Of a stretch of DNA of 5,740 nucleotides, positions 1 to 5,740 are shown one piece after another. Position numbers and translations under genes: made by a program. Source of the DNA: JTS-RE94 sp041750795. Its GTDB lineage: Bacteria; Planctomycetota; Planctomycetia; Pirellulales; PALSA-1355. Every line of letters begins with the position of its first letter. The stretch's first letter is position 1. Where the stretch lies: the NCBI GenBank assembly GCA_041750795.1, contig JBGSYQ010000580.1, positions 1 to 5,740 on the forward strand, in the 5' to 3' direction. A model generated the notes under the pieces. The model ran no database searches. It saw only the letters and a list, made by a program, of their open reading frames with translations, and was not told the origin of the DNA.

Positions 1-253
1 GCGTGCGGATGGGCGTCATGTGGCGGCGTAACACGCTGGCGGCGCCGGCGATCTCGGCGGCGGTCTCACCCTTGGCGCGCAGGGCGGTCAGCAGGATGCC
101 GATCTGTCCATCGCTGAGCTGGCCGGCCATGACGGCCTCGATCGAGGCGGCCATTTCCTGCTGCGAGAGGTTCTCGCCGGCCGCCAGCCGGCCCAAAGTT
201 GCTTCGATCACGTCGGAAGGTTCCTTGCCGCGACAGGTGAATAAGCAGCCCAT
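1..253 (-). CDS. trpD: Anthranilate phosphoribosyltransferase, N-terminal part (partial)
   Basis: TrpD transfers the phosphoribosyl group of PRPP to anthranilate, the second committed step of tryptophan synthesis, in the cytoplasm. Only the first 84 codons are in the window; the gene continues past the left edge. The visible part is the N-terminal helical domain of the family. Residues from about 15 on (VIEATLGRLAAGENLSQQEM, then a stretch with GQIGILLTALRAKGET and AAEIAGAASVLRRHM) follow the typical TrpD pattern, in which a helix pair is followed by 'LRxKGET..EIAGA'. The glycine-rich PRPP-binding loop would lie just outside. The ATG at 253 gives an odd cysteine-containing leader (MGCLFTCRGK). 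A GTG at 211-209, preceded by AAGGA (226-222, 10-base spacing), would start at VIEATL as most family members do, and may be the true start. The gene is divergent from the nucleoside hydrolase. The family call is firm; the start is not. Confidence 0.9.
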   Translation of the reverse strand, partial: MGCLFTCRGKEPSDVIEATLGRLAAGENLSQQEMAASIEAVMAGQLSDGQIGILLTALRAKGETAAEIAGAASVLRRHMTPIRT

Positions 254-348
254 TGTACCCGTGGCGCGCGTCGCGGCCTACGTCGGGCAGACACGACGCG
301 GCACGACGGAGTATGTTAAGCTACCCTTGTTTAGCGGGAGCGTGGCCG

Positions 349-504
349 CTAGCAGCGTGTTGAAAAATGCCATCCTGGCATTTTTCAACCTCGCCAAGTG
401 CGAAGCAAGGCTTCGCACGGCTCGCAGAATAACGACTTAGTCGCTATTCTGTCATCGCATCCGTGCGATGTCGCAGCCTGTCGAATTCTTCAACAGGCTG
501 CTAG
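349..504. repeat. Compact palindromic repeat element with terminal inverted repeats (MITE/REP-like)
   Basis: The ends 349-364 (ctagcagcgtgttgaa) and 489-504 (ttcaacaggctgctag) are inverted repeats matching at 15 of 16 positions. Between and within them lie five nearly contiguous hairpins. They are 359-372/376-389 (14 bp, perfect, 3-base loop); 398-406/410-418 (9 bp, perfect); 425-436/440-451 (11 of 12 paired); 453-459/464-470 (7 bp, perfect); and 473-485/489-501 (12 of 13 paired). By my count the element is about 52% GC, clearly lower than the flanking genes. It is too small to encode a transposase. Both ends carry CTAG, which could be a 4-bp target duplication or simply part of the palindrome. 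Inference: a non-autonomous mobile or REP-like element inserted between two divergent genes. Whether it is multicopy cannot be seen here. Confidence 0.8.
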
Positions 505-507
505 AAT
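499..507 (+). promoter_or_regulatory. Candidate extended -10 promoter for the nucleoside hydrolase gene
   Basis: TGCTAGAAT fits the extended -10 pattern TGnTATAAT at all positions but one. It would start transcription near 514, about 85 bases before the preferred start codon at 598. No good -35 hexamer sits at the right distance (479-484 is tgtcga), as is common for extended -10 promoters. The TG and TAG come from the right end of the repeat element and the AAT from the flanking DNA. This is a sequence match only. Confidence 0.3.
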
Positions 508-597
508 CCCCGCGCAAGTTCGGGTTCGAGCGGACGCCGAGGCGGGCGTCGCTGGGACGCGGCGGGCCGTCTGGCCAACAGGAGAATGGAAAAAAGG

Positions 598-1551
598 ATG
601 GCCAAGAAGATTTTGCTGGATGTTGATCCGGGCATCGACGACGCGGTGGCGCTGTGCCTGGCCCTGTTCGATCCGGACGTCGAGGTGGTGGCCGTCACGG
701 CGGTGGCCGGCAACGTCTCGGCGGAGCAAGCGACGCGCAACGTGCAGGCGGTGATCGAGCAGCTCGACCCGCCGCGTTGGCCGCGCATCGGCGTGGCGAC
801 GCAGCCGGAGTTTGGACTGCCGGTGCGCACCACGCACGCACACGGGGCCGACGGGCTGGGCAACGCCAACTTTCAAGTTTCGGAGCTGCAACACCGGCAT
901 CCGTCCGAGAAGTTGATCAGCGACGAAGTTCGCGCCGCGCCGGGGGAGGTGACCATCGTTGCGCTGGGACCGCTGACGAACCTGGCGCGGGCCTTTGCGC
1001 GCGACCCCACCTTGCCGGAAATGGTCGACCAGGTCGTAATCATGGGGGGCACGCTGCACGGGCAGGGGAACATCACGCCGGCTGCCGAGTTCAACATCTA
1101 TTGCGATCCGGTGTCGGCCCGGGCCGTGTTCCGCGCGCCGGGGACGAAGACGCTGGTGCCGCTGGACGTGACGCGGCAAGTATCTTTCGGCTACGACCTG
1201 CTCGACAAGCTGCCGGACGATCGTACGCGTGCCGGTCGTTTTTTGCGGAAGATTCTGCCCCATTCGTTTCGCTCGTACCGGCTGGAGCTGGGCTACGAAA
1301 ACATCTGGCTGCACGACGCGGTCGCGTACGTGGCGGCGTTGCGCCCCGAGTTGTTCGAGATCGAGATGGCGGCCGGCGACGTCGAGTTGTCGGGCGAGCT
1401 GACCACCGGCGCCACGGTGTTCGACCAGCGGCGGGTGCGCGAATGGCGTGCGAACATCGCCCTGGCCACCAAGGTCGAATCGGGCGCAGTGGGCAAATTC
1501 GTCCTGCAAGGATTGCTGGCGGCCGGCGAAGCTTCGCGCGGCGGAAAGTAG
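598..1551 (+). CDS. Inosine/uridine-preferring nucleoside hydrolase family protein
   Basis: The protein (317 residues, normal family length) is predicted to cleave the N-glycosidic bond of ribonucleosides, giving free base and ribose for salvage in the cytoplasm. The calcium-binding N-terminal signature LLDVDPGIDDAVAL supplies D8, D10, D14 and D15. N39 (AGN), the loop HGADGLGN at 82-89, VALGPLTNLA with T127, and TPAAEFNIYCDP with E164, N166 and D170 follow in family order. LHDAVAY near the C-terminus gives H239 and D240. This histidine is typical of group I (IU- or CU-type) enzymes; the purine-specific group has tryptophan there. Base preference cannot be read from sequence. An ATG at 586 is in frame, but its GGAG lies only one base upstream. 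The ATG at 598 gives the usual MxxKILLDxDPG start, with AGGAG at 580-584 spaced 13 bases, so I prefer it. The gene converges on the downstream protease gene. Confidence 0.93.
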   Translation: MAKKILLDVDPGIDDAVALCLALFDPDVEVVAVTAVAGNVSAEQATRNVQAVIEQLDPPRWPRIGVATQPEFGLPVRTTHAHGADGLGNANFQVSELQHRHPSEKLISDEVRAAPGEVTIVALGPLTNLARAFARDPTLPEMVDQVVIMGGTLHGQGNITPAAEFNIYCDPVSARAVFRAPGTKTLVPLDVTRQVSFGYDLLDKLPDDRTRAGRFLRKILPHSFRSYRLELGYENIWLHDAVAYVAALRPELFEIEMAAGDVELSGELTTGATVFDQRRVREWRANIALATKVESGAVGKFVLQGLLAAGEASRGGK

Positions 1552-1556
1552 CTCGC

Positions 1557-1588
1557 GCCGGCTGGCAAGTGCGCGCGGGGCAGGGGGG

Positions 1589-1604
<16 letters not shown>
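1557..1604. terminator. Possible hairpin terminator between convergent genes
   Basis: Bases 1557-1568 (gccggctggcaa) pair with 1593-1604 (ttgccggccggt) over 12 positions, two of them G-U wobbles, around a 24-base loop. The hairpin starts just after the nucleoside hydrolase stop and overlaps the last codons of the convergent protease gene. There is no uridine run on either side, so if it terminates transcription it is not a classical intrinsic terminator. Chance pairing in GC-rich DNA is possible. Confidence 0.3.
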
Positions 1605-2785
<1,181 letters not shown>

Positions 2786-2793
2786 CGACGGCG

Positions 2794-2799
2794 CTCCCC
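2794..2799 (-). promoter_or_regulatory. Ribosome binding site deciding the protease start
   Basis: GGGGAG on the minus strand sits 8 bases before the ATG at 2785. It supports that codon over the upstream in-frame ATG at 2902, which would bury the signal peptide behind 39 unrelated residues. Confidence 0.7.
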
Positions 2800-2843
2800 A
2801 AGCATTGGCGCTAGGTAAGAAACCAAGATCGCGGCTCCCTTGC

Positions 2844-2872
2844 AGGATATGTCGCGAAACAGAAGTTGGCAA
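2844..2872 (-). promoter_or_regulatory. Sigma-70-like promoter candidate for the protease gene
   Basis: On the minus strand, TTGCCA (2872-2867, five of six to TTGACA) is followed by a 17-base spacer and TATCCT (2849-2844, four of six to TATAAT). Transcription would start near 2837, leaving a leader of about 50 bases before the ATG at 2785. It suggests the protease gene is transcribed independently of the regulator gene upstream. The match is by consensus only. Confidence 0.45.
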
Positions 2873-2945
2873 CGCCTGTTGGCCAAAGCGGTATTGAGGC
2901 ACGCCGAGGGATCGCTAGCGTACTGAAATGCGCCACAGGTCAACG

Positions 2946-3017
2946 AAAATGCACCGGAGGTCCAACTTACGCGGCCCTCTGCGGGGCGCGCCTTTTGCCG
3001 GTCCGCCAGTGCATTTT
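2946..3017. terminator. Large imperfect hairpin, possible bidirectional terminator of the DksA-like gene
   Basis: Arms 2946-2963 (aaaatgcaccggaggtcc) and 3000-3017 (ggtccgccagtgcatttt) pair at 15 of 18 positions around a 36-base loop. The A-rich base of one arm faces a T-run in the other, so both strands end the stem in T residues: six T at 3014-3019 on plus, four on minus. It lies about 50 bases past the stop of the DksA-like gene and before the protease promoter, a sensible place for a terminator. The mismatched stem and long loop make it weaker than a textbook case. Confidence 0.4.
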
Positions 3018-3067
3018 TTCACGATGCGGTTGTGCTGCCCTTGCCCCGACTGGTTCGTCGCGGTGGT

Positions 3068-3511
3068 TTAGACGTCGATCTCGATGTCGTTGATCGAGAC
3101 GTCGCCGTCGCTGCCGCTGTCGAGCACGCGTCCCCAGTCGGCGTCGTGCATGCCGGCGCCACCGTCGCGTTCGCTTTCGCGCTGGCAATTGATGCACAGC
3201 GTGGCGTAGGGCAGGGCATTGAGCCGGGCCATGGGGATCGAGCAACTGCAGCCCTCGCAAATGCCGTATTGGCCGTCGCGCATCCGCTGCAGTGCGTTTT
3301 CGATGCTGCTCAACTCGCGGCTTTCGACTTCCGCCAATTGAGAACTGATTTCGTCTTGCGCCGAATCAAGCGCGGCGTCGACAACGTCGCCGGCCGACTG
3401 CGCTCGCAACTCTTTGAGCAAGCTCAAGTCGCCCGCCAAGGCCGTGCGCAGAGCGTCGCGGCGCATGATCAGGATCTGGCGCATACTCAGGATGGAATCT
3501 TTGCGTGCCAT
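3068..3511 (-). CDS. TraR/DksA-family C4 zinc-finger regulator
   Basis: A 147-residue protein of the DksA/TraR family, whose members insert a coiled coil into the secondary channel of RNA polymerase and, with ppGpp in the case of DksA, retune promoters. Residues about 10-80 form two long helices. Between them lies GDVVDAALDSAQDE, where D42, D45 and A47 reproduce the DxxDxA tip motif needed for DksA activity. The zinc finger is C85-x2-C88 and C106-x2-C109 (YGICEGC ... LCINCQ) with the family's 17-residue spacing; an extra cysteine, C90, is also present. A linker and an acidic tail (SDGDVSINDIEIDV) end the protein. The open frame extends 60 codons further upstream, but ATG 3511 gives the usual start MARKDSIL and has a good ribosome binding site. 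The gene precedes the protease gene in the same direction, but a terminator candidate and a promoter lie between. Family call is firm; whether it replaces DksA is inference. Confidence 0.92.
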   Translation of the reverse strand: MARKDSILSMRQILIMRRDALRTALAGDLSLLKELRAQSAGDVVDAALDSAQDEISSQLAEVESRELSSIENALQRMRDGQYGICEGCSCSIPMARLNALPYATLCINCQRESERDGGAGMHDADWGRVLDSGSDGDVSINDIEIDV

Positions 3512-3520
3512 ATTTCCATT

Positions 3521-3527
3521 CACCTTC
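3521..3527 (-). promoter_or_regulatory. Ribosome binding site deciding the DksA-like gene start
   Basis: On the minus strand GAAGGTG lies 9 bases before the ATG at 3511. The upstream in-frame ATG at 3691 would add 60 residues with no counterpart in this family, so the internal ATG is preferred. Confidence 0.65.
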
Positions 3528-3728
3528 TCTAAGTCCGAACGTGGCAACGGCGGAAGGTTGGGAACCCCCCAGAACGCCGGCGCCCACGCTTGTTTGGCAA
3601 ATCCGATAGACAGGCCGAAAACTCGGTCGGGTTCGCCCCTGGCGTGTTTCGCAAACAAACTATAGTACGCACGAGAACCCGCAGGGGTCACAAAAATCCG
3701 ACGACTTTTGGCGACCAGCTAATCGCCG

Positions 3729-3921
3729 TAGTTCAGGAGCCTTTCGGCTCGCAAAAACATCCGTCGATTTGCCTGGGGCCGCACTCGCCCAGGCCGCCGC
3801 GATCGGGCACCAGGCGACCCTGGCCCGGCCGCGACCGGCAGGGACACTTGGCGCTGCCGGCGTCCCGACCTGGCACGTCCCGCAGGCGGACCCAGGCCAT
3901 GGCCAAAAGCTCGGCAACCGA
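3729..3921 (-). pseudogene. Possible frameshifted remnant of a TPR-protein gene
   Basis: Three minus-strand frames carry successive pieces of a TPR-like protein. Frame one (3921 to about 3859) reads SVAELLAMAWVRLRDVPG, resembling the N-terminal TPR helix 'VAELLxxAWxxHQAGDxxxAE'. Frame two (about 3856 to 3820) reads QRQVSLPVAAGPG, resembling 'YRQVLxxDPGH'. Frame three (about 3818 to 3729) reads VAWCPIAAAWASAAPGKSTD then VFASRKAPEL, resembling 'DAWCLLGAAxxxLGKxDEAVASYRKALEL'. The pieces are in the right order and nearly abut, as expected after two small frameshifts. No start codon or downstream TPR units remain. The comparison is to my memory of the TPR pattern, not an alignment, so this is a suggestion. 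The alternative is chance similarity in GC-rich noncoding DNA. Confidence 0.33.
3737..3860. other. Cluster of four hairpins upstream of the DksA-like gene
   Basis: Successive inverted repeats are 3737-3741/3746-3750 (5 bp; on the minus strand GAGCC-GAAA-GGCTC, a GNRA tetraloop), 3771-3777/3788-3794 (7 bp), 3810-3814/3819-3823 (5 bp, 4-base loop) and 3835-3841/3854-3860 (7 bp). If transcribed on the minus strand they would lie in a leader far upstream of the DksA-like start. They overlap the possible TPR remnant, so they may be leftovers of coding DNA instead. No known riboswitch or RNA family is recognised. Confidence 0.25.
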
Positions 3922-3962
3922 TATCGGATAATCGACAGAACCCGCAGGGATGTGCAGCCGTT

Positions 3963-3979
3963 TTTGACAAATCGTCAAA
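3963..3979. promoter_or_regulatory. Inverted repeat TTTGAC-N5-GTCAAA, operator-like
   Basis: A perfect 6-bp inverted repeat with a 5-base AT-rich spacer. It resembles a dimeric regulator site, and its left half contains TTGACA (3964-3969), a consensus -35 hexamer, although no good -10 follows at normal distance. It lies about 155 bases upstream of the FHA-like gene. No regulator can be assigned. Confidence 0.3.
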
Positions 3980-4018
3980 CATACCGCAGGTGGGCCGTTG
4001 CCCCTGGGGTGCCCAGGT

Positions 4019-4047
4019 TTGACCACCTTAGCTGCGTGACCTACATC
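4019..4047 (+). promoter_or_regulatory. Weak promoter candidate for the FHA-like gene
   Basis: TTGACC (4019-4024, five of six to consensus) is followed after 17 bases by TACATC (4042-4047, three of six). Transcription would begin near 4055, giving a leader of about 80 bases. A hairpin at 4003-4008/4012-4017 (cctggg/cccagg) lies just upstream. The -10 is poor, so confidence is low. Confidence 0.25.
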
Positions 4048-4133
4048 ACCTGTGAACGTTCGTACGCGGGCGGTGAGTAGTGGGGCGACCGCTGCGCGCG
4101 AAGCTGCGCAAAATTGCCACGAGGTCGCTGCCG

Positions 4134-5740
4134 ATGGTTGTCGCTCAGAAGGGTTCTGCTCACTCGCTCCAAGGTCCCGTACAAGGCCGCGCCGACCGCG
4201 ATTTGCTGCTGCGCGTGGTCGGCAGCCAGCGAGACGGGCAAGTCGTACGGCTATCGGCCGCCAAGTGTACGATCGGATCGGCCCCGAACTGCACGCTGCG
4301 GCTGCGGGCGGCCGGAGTGCGGCCGGTTGGCTGCCTGATCCTGCGCGGCTTGCGGGGCACCGTGGTCCGCTCTTGCGAAGCCGGTGCGCGGCTCAATGGC
4401 AGGGCCTTTTTGGACGCGGAGTTGACCCCCGGCGACCAATTGCAGGTGGGGCCAATCATGCTCGAAGTCCTGCCATCGCCCGCGGCCCCGCATCCGAGCG
4501 ATGGGACCGCCGTGGAGCAGGGGCCGCGCGGTGAGCGACCTCGTCGCGAGCGGACTTCCGCGGGGTATGACCGAGCGCGCAAGCTGATCGGCACGATTCG
4601 CACGATGCGTGCCGAGATGGAATCGTTGCGACAACAGTCGTCCGAAGATGAAAACAAACCAGCGGCACAGCGCGAGCAGACCCGCCAGCAACAGGCAGAT
4701 GAGCTCGAACGCCTGACAGCGGGCTGGCACGAGGAGCGCCAACGATGGGAGTCGTCTCGAGACGCGGACCGCGCCGAGTTGAGCCGCCTGAAAAGCGAAC
4801 TGGACACTCGGGCAGAACAACTGGTGGCGGACCGCGAGTCGCTGGACGCCCAGCGGGCCCAGGTGGAGTCCGAACGCGTCACCGCTCAACAAGCGCTTGC
4901 CGACGAGCAGTCGGCCTTGGCGGCAGCCCAAGAGTCGCTGAGCCGCCAGCGTGAGCAGATCGAACAGCAACAACGGGCGCAAAGCGGCCAGCTCGATCAA
5001 GCGGGCGCCGAACTGGCCCGCGGACACGACGAACTGGCCGCCCAGCGCCAACGGCTGAACGACAAGCGGAGCGAGTGGGAACGCCAACGGTCCGACCTGC
5101 AACAGGCACAGGAGGGCCTGGAGCAGGCGCGCGGCGAGTTGGAGCGGGCCCATCATGCCCTGGACCGCGCGCGAGCCGAAGTCGATCACGACCGCGCCCA
5201 CTTGCACGCGCAGCAAGCGGCGCTGTCCCAAGCGCGAAACGAGTTCGAGGCGGAGCAAGTCGTGCTGACCGAAGCACGTGCCGAGCTGGCCAAATCTCAG
5301 GCCGAGATTGCCGCCGGTTTTGAGCAAATGCTGGAAGGGCACGAGGCGCTGGAAACGGCGCGCCAGCAATTCGCCGAGCAGCAGCGAAATCTCCGCGCCC
5401 GGCAGGAATCGGCCGAGGCGGCCGAACGTCACGGGCTCGAGCATTCCGAGGCGGCGCTGGCCGCGGTACGCAGTCACGCGGCGTCGTGGGCGATCGAGCA
5501 GACGGCCTGGGAAGCGATCCAGGCCGGCGTCGAAACAGACCTCGAGGCGCGCCGCGCAGAGCTGGTGGCTCGCCACGAGGAGCTTTCGCAGCGGGCTGAC
5601 GAGATGCGGGCAGTGGACGGACTGACCGCCGAACTTGGCGCTCGCGAGGCGACGCTGCGTGCGGAACGCGACGAGCTGGCTCGCCAGCGCGAATGCGAAG
5701 AGGCTCGACTCGTCGAGCGCGCCACCGAGATCGAGCGCAT
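4134..5740 (+). CDS. Degenerate FHA-domain protein with a very long coiled coil (partial)
   Basis: At least 535 residues; the gene runs off the right edge. Residues about 23-113 fit an FHA beta-sandwich: LLLRVVGSQRDGQVVRL, KCTIGSAPNCTLRLR, GVRPVGCLILRG, TVVR, ARLNGRAFLDAEL, PGDQLQVGP. The G of IGS, the NG (88-89) and GD (100-101) are kept. The arginine, serine and histidine that normally hold phosphothreonine are replaced (S49 after IG, and P-V-G where S-x-x-H is usual). A Pro/Arg-rich linker (113-145) leads into a helix rich in E, Q, R, A and L. After P179 it has no proline to the window edge and shows repeated heptad-like leucines and alanines. No signal peptide is visible, so it is probably cytoplasmic. 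ATG 4134 has GAGG 9 bases upstream; an in-frame GTG at 4080 would add 18 basic residues. The role is unknown; scaffold or partner binding is inference. Confidence 0.85.
   Translation, partial: MVVAQKGSAHSLQGPVQGRADRDLLLRVVGSQRDGQVVRLSAAKCTIGSAPNCTLRLRAAGVRPVGCLILRGLRGTVVRSCEAGARLNGRAFLDAELTPGDQLQVGPIMLEVLPSPAAPHPSDGTAVEQGPRGERPRRERTSAGYDRARKLIGTIRTMRAEMESLRQQSSEDENKPAAQREQTRQQQADELERLTAGWHEERQRWESSRDADRAELSRLKSELDTRAEQLVADRESLDAQRAQVESERVTAQQALADEQSALAAAQESLSRQREQIEQQQRAQSGQLDQAGAELARGHDELAAQRQRLNDKRSEWERQRSDLQQAQEGLEQARGELERAHHALDRARAEVDHDRAHLHAQQAALSQARNEFEAEQVVLTEARAELAKSQAEIAAGFEQMLEGHEALETARQQFAEQQRNLRARQESAEAAERHGLEHSEAALAAVRSHAASWAIEQTAWEAIQAGVETDLEARRAELVARHEELSQRADEMRAVDGLTAELGAREATLRAERDELARQRECEEARLVERATEIER

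Larger units (their letters stand above)
254..597. other. Divergent intergenic region between trpD and the nucleoside hydrolase gene
   Basis: About 340 bases separate the two divergent start codons. Bases 254-348 must carry the trpD promoter, but I see no convincing -35/-10 pair there. Bases 349-504 are a hairpin-rich repeat element, described separately. Bases 505-597 are GC-rich and lead into the nucleoside hydrolase ribosome binding site. Short reading frames crossing the region in several frames have no recognisable content, and their composition is dictated by the palindromes. Confidence 0.6.
3674..3949. repeat. Pair of 13-bp direct repeats
   Basis: The 13-mer agaacccgcaggg occurs exactly at 3674-3686 and again at 3937-3949, 263 bases apart, bracketing the hairpin cluster and the putative TPR remnant. 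Flanking bases beyond the 13-mer do not match. It may mark an insertion, an old duplication or shared binding sites; which one cannot be told here. Confidence 0.5.
3512..4133. other. Long divergent intergenic region
   Basis: About 620 bases separate the DksA-like gene (minus) from the FHA-like gene (plus). They contain a probable decayed TPR gene (3729-3921), a cluster of GC-rich hairpins (3737-3860), a 13-bp direct repeat (3674-3686 and 3937-3949), two perfect 10-bp palindromes (3895-3904 ggccatggcc; 3918-3927 ccgatatcgg), an operator-like inverted repeat (3963-3979) and a promoter candidate for the plus-strand gene. A palindromic actatagt at 3659-3666 offers a -10-like TATAGT on both strands but lacks a matching -35. 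Bases 3512-3650 show nothing beyond the ribosome binding site. Confidence 0.6.

Noticed and set aside
359..389. Hairpin 359-389 as an intrinsic terminator
   Set aside because: Its T-run is inside the stem, and it lies between two divergent gene starts, where no transcript needs to end; it is part of the repeat element.
515..540. gggttcgagc resembling a tRNA T-loop
   Set aside because: No matching acceptor, D or anticodon arms can be drawn around it.
3930..3950. gacagaacccgc resembling the conserved 3' part of RNase P RNA
   Set aside because: None of the other conserved RNase P RNA segments, such as the GAGGAAAGUCC block, is found at the expected distance.
3733..4026. Minus-strand open frame of 97 codons with several cysteines (CPC, CFC)
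   Set aside because: I considered a small cysteine-rich protein, but there is no ribosome binding site, and the part that looks protein-like fits better as one frame of a decayed TPR gene.
4251..5576. Open frame of 441 codons on the minus strand, opposite the coiled-coil gene
   Set aside because: The leucine-rich product is the antisense image of CAG, GAG and GCG codons of the coiled coil; no start signal or domain supports it.

Overview
The window reads as chromosomal DNA from a GC-rich bacterium, most likely a planctomycete of the Pirellulales type. That placement is an inference from gene style: a degenerate FHA domain fused to a very long coiled coil, a secreted HtrA-like protease, a TraR/DksA-type zinc-finger protein and a trace of a planctomycete-style TPR protein. 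No rRNA or other marker gene is present to prove it.

Layout, left to right. The 5' part of trpD (anthranilate phosphoribosyltransferase) runs off the left edge on the minus strand. A divergent intergenic region of about 340 bases follows. It contains a compact 156-bp repeat element with near-perfect terminal inverted repeats and five consecutive hairpins. An inosine/uridine-type nucleoside hydrolase then runs on the plus strand and converges on a minus-strand HtrA-like serine protease with a signal peptide and one PDZ domain, leaving only 37 bases between the stops. Upstream of the protease, and in the same direction, lies a TraR/DksA-family regulator that keeps both the four-cysteine zinc site and the acidic DxxDxA tip motif. 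The two minus-strand genes are about 280 bases apart, with a hairpin terminator candidate and a good sigma-70-like promoter between them, so they are probably separate transcription units.

The roughly 620-base gap from 3512 to 4133 separates the regulator from a divergent plus-strand gene. It holds several hairpins, a 13-bp direct repeat and what looks like the frameshifted remnant of a minus-strand TPR-protein gene. From 4134 to the right edge runs an incomplete gene for an FHA-like domain followed by more than 350 residues of proline-free coiled coil.

The genes do not form one obvious pathway: tryptophan synthesis, nucleoside salvage, envelope protein quality control, RNA-polymerase-associated regulation and a scaffold-like protein sit side by side. 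I see no defence system, CRISPR array, integrase or complete mobile element. The points most worth a second look are the hairpin-rich repeat, which may supply the promoter of the nucleoside hydrolase gene, the decayed TPR gene, and the FHA-like domain that lacks the usual phosphothreonine-binding residues.
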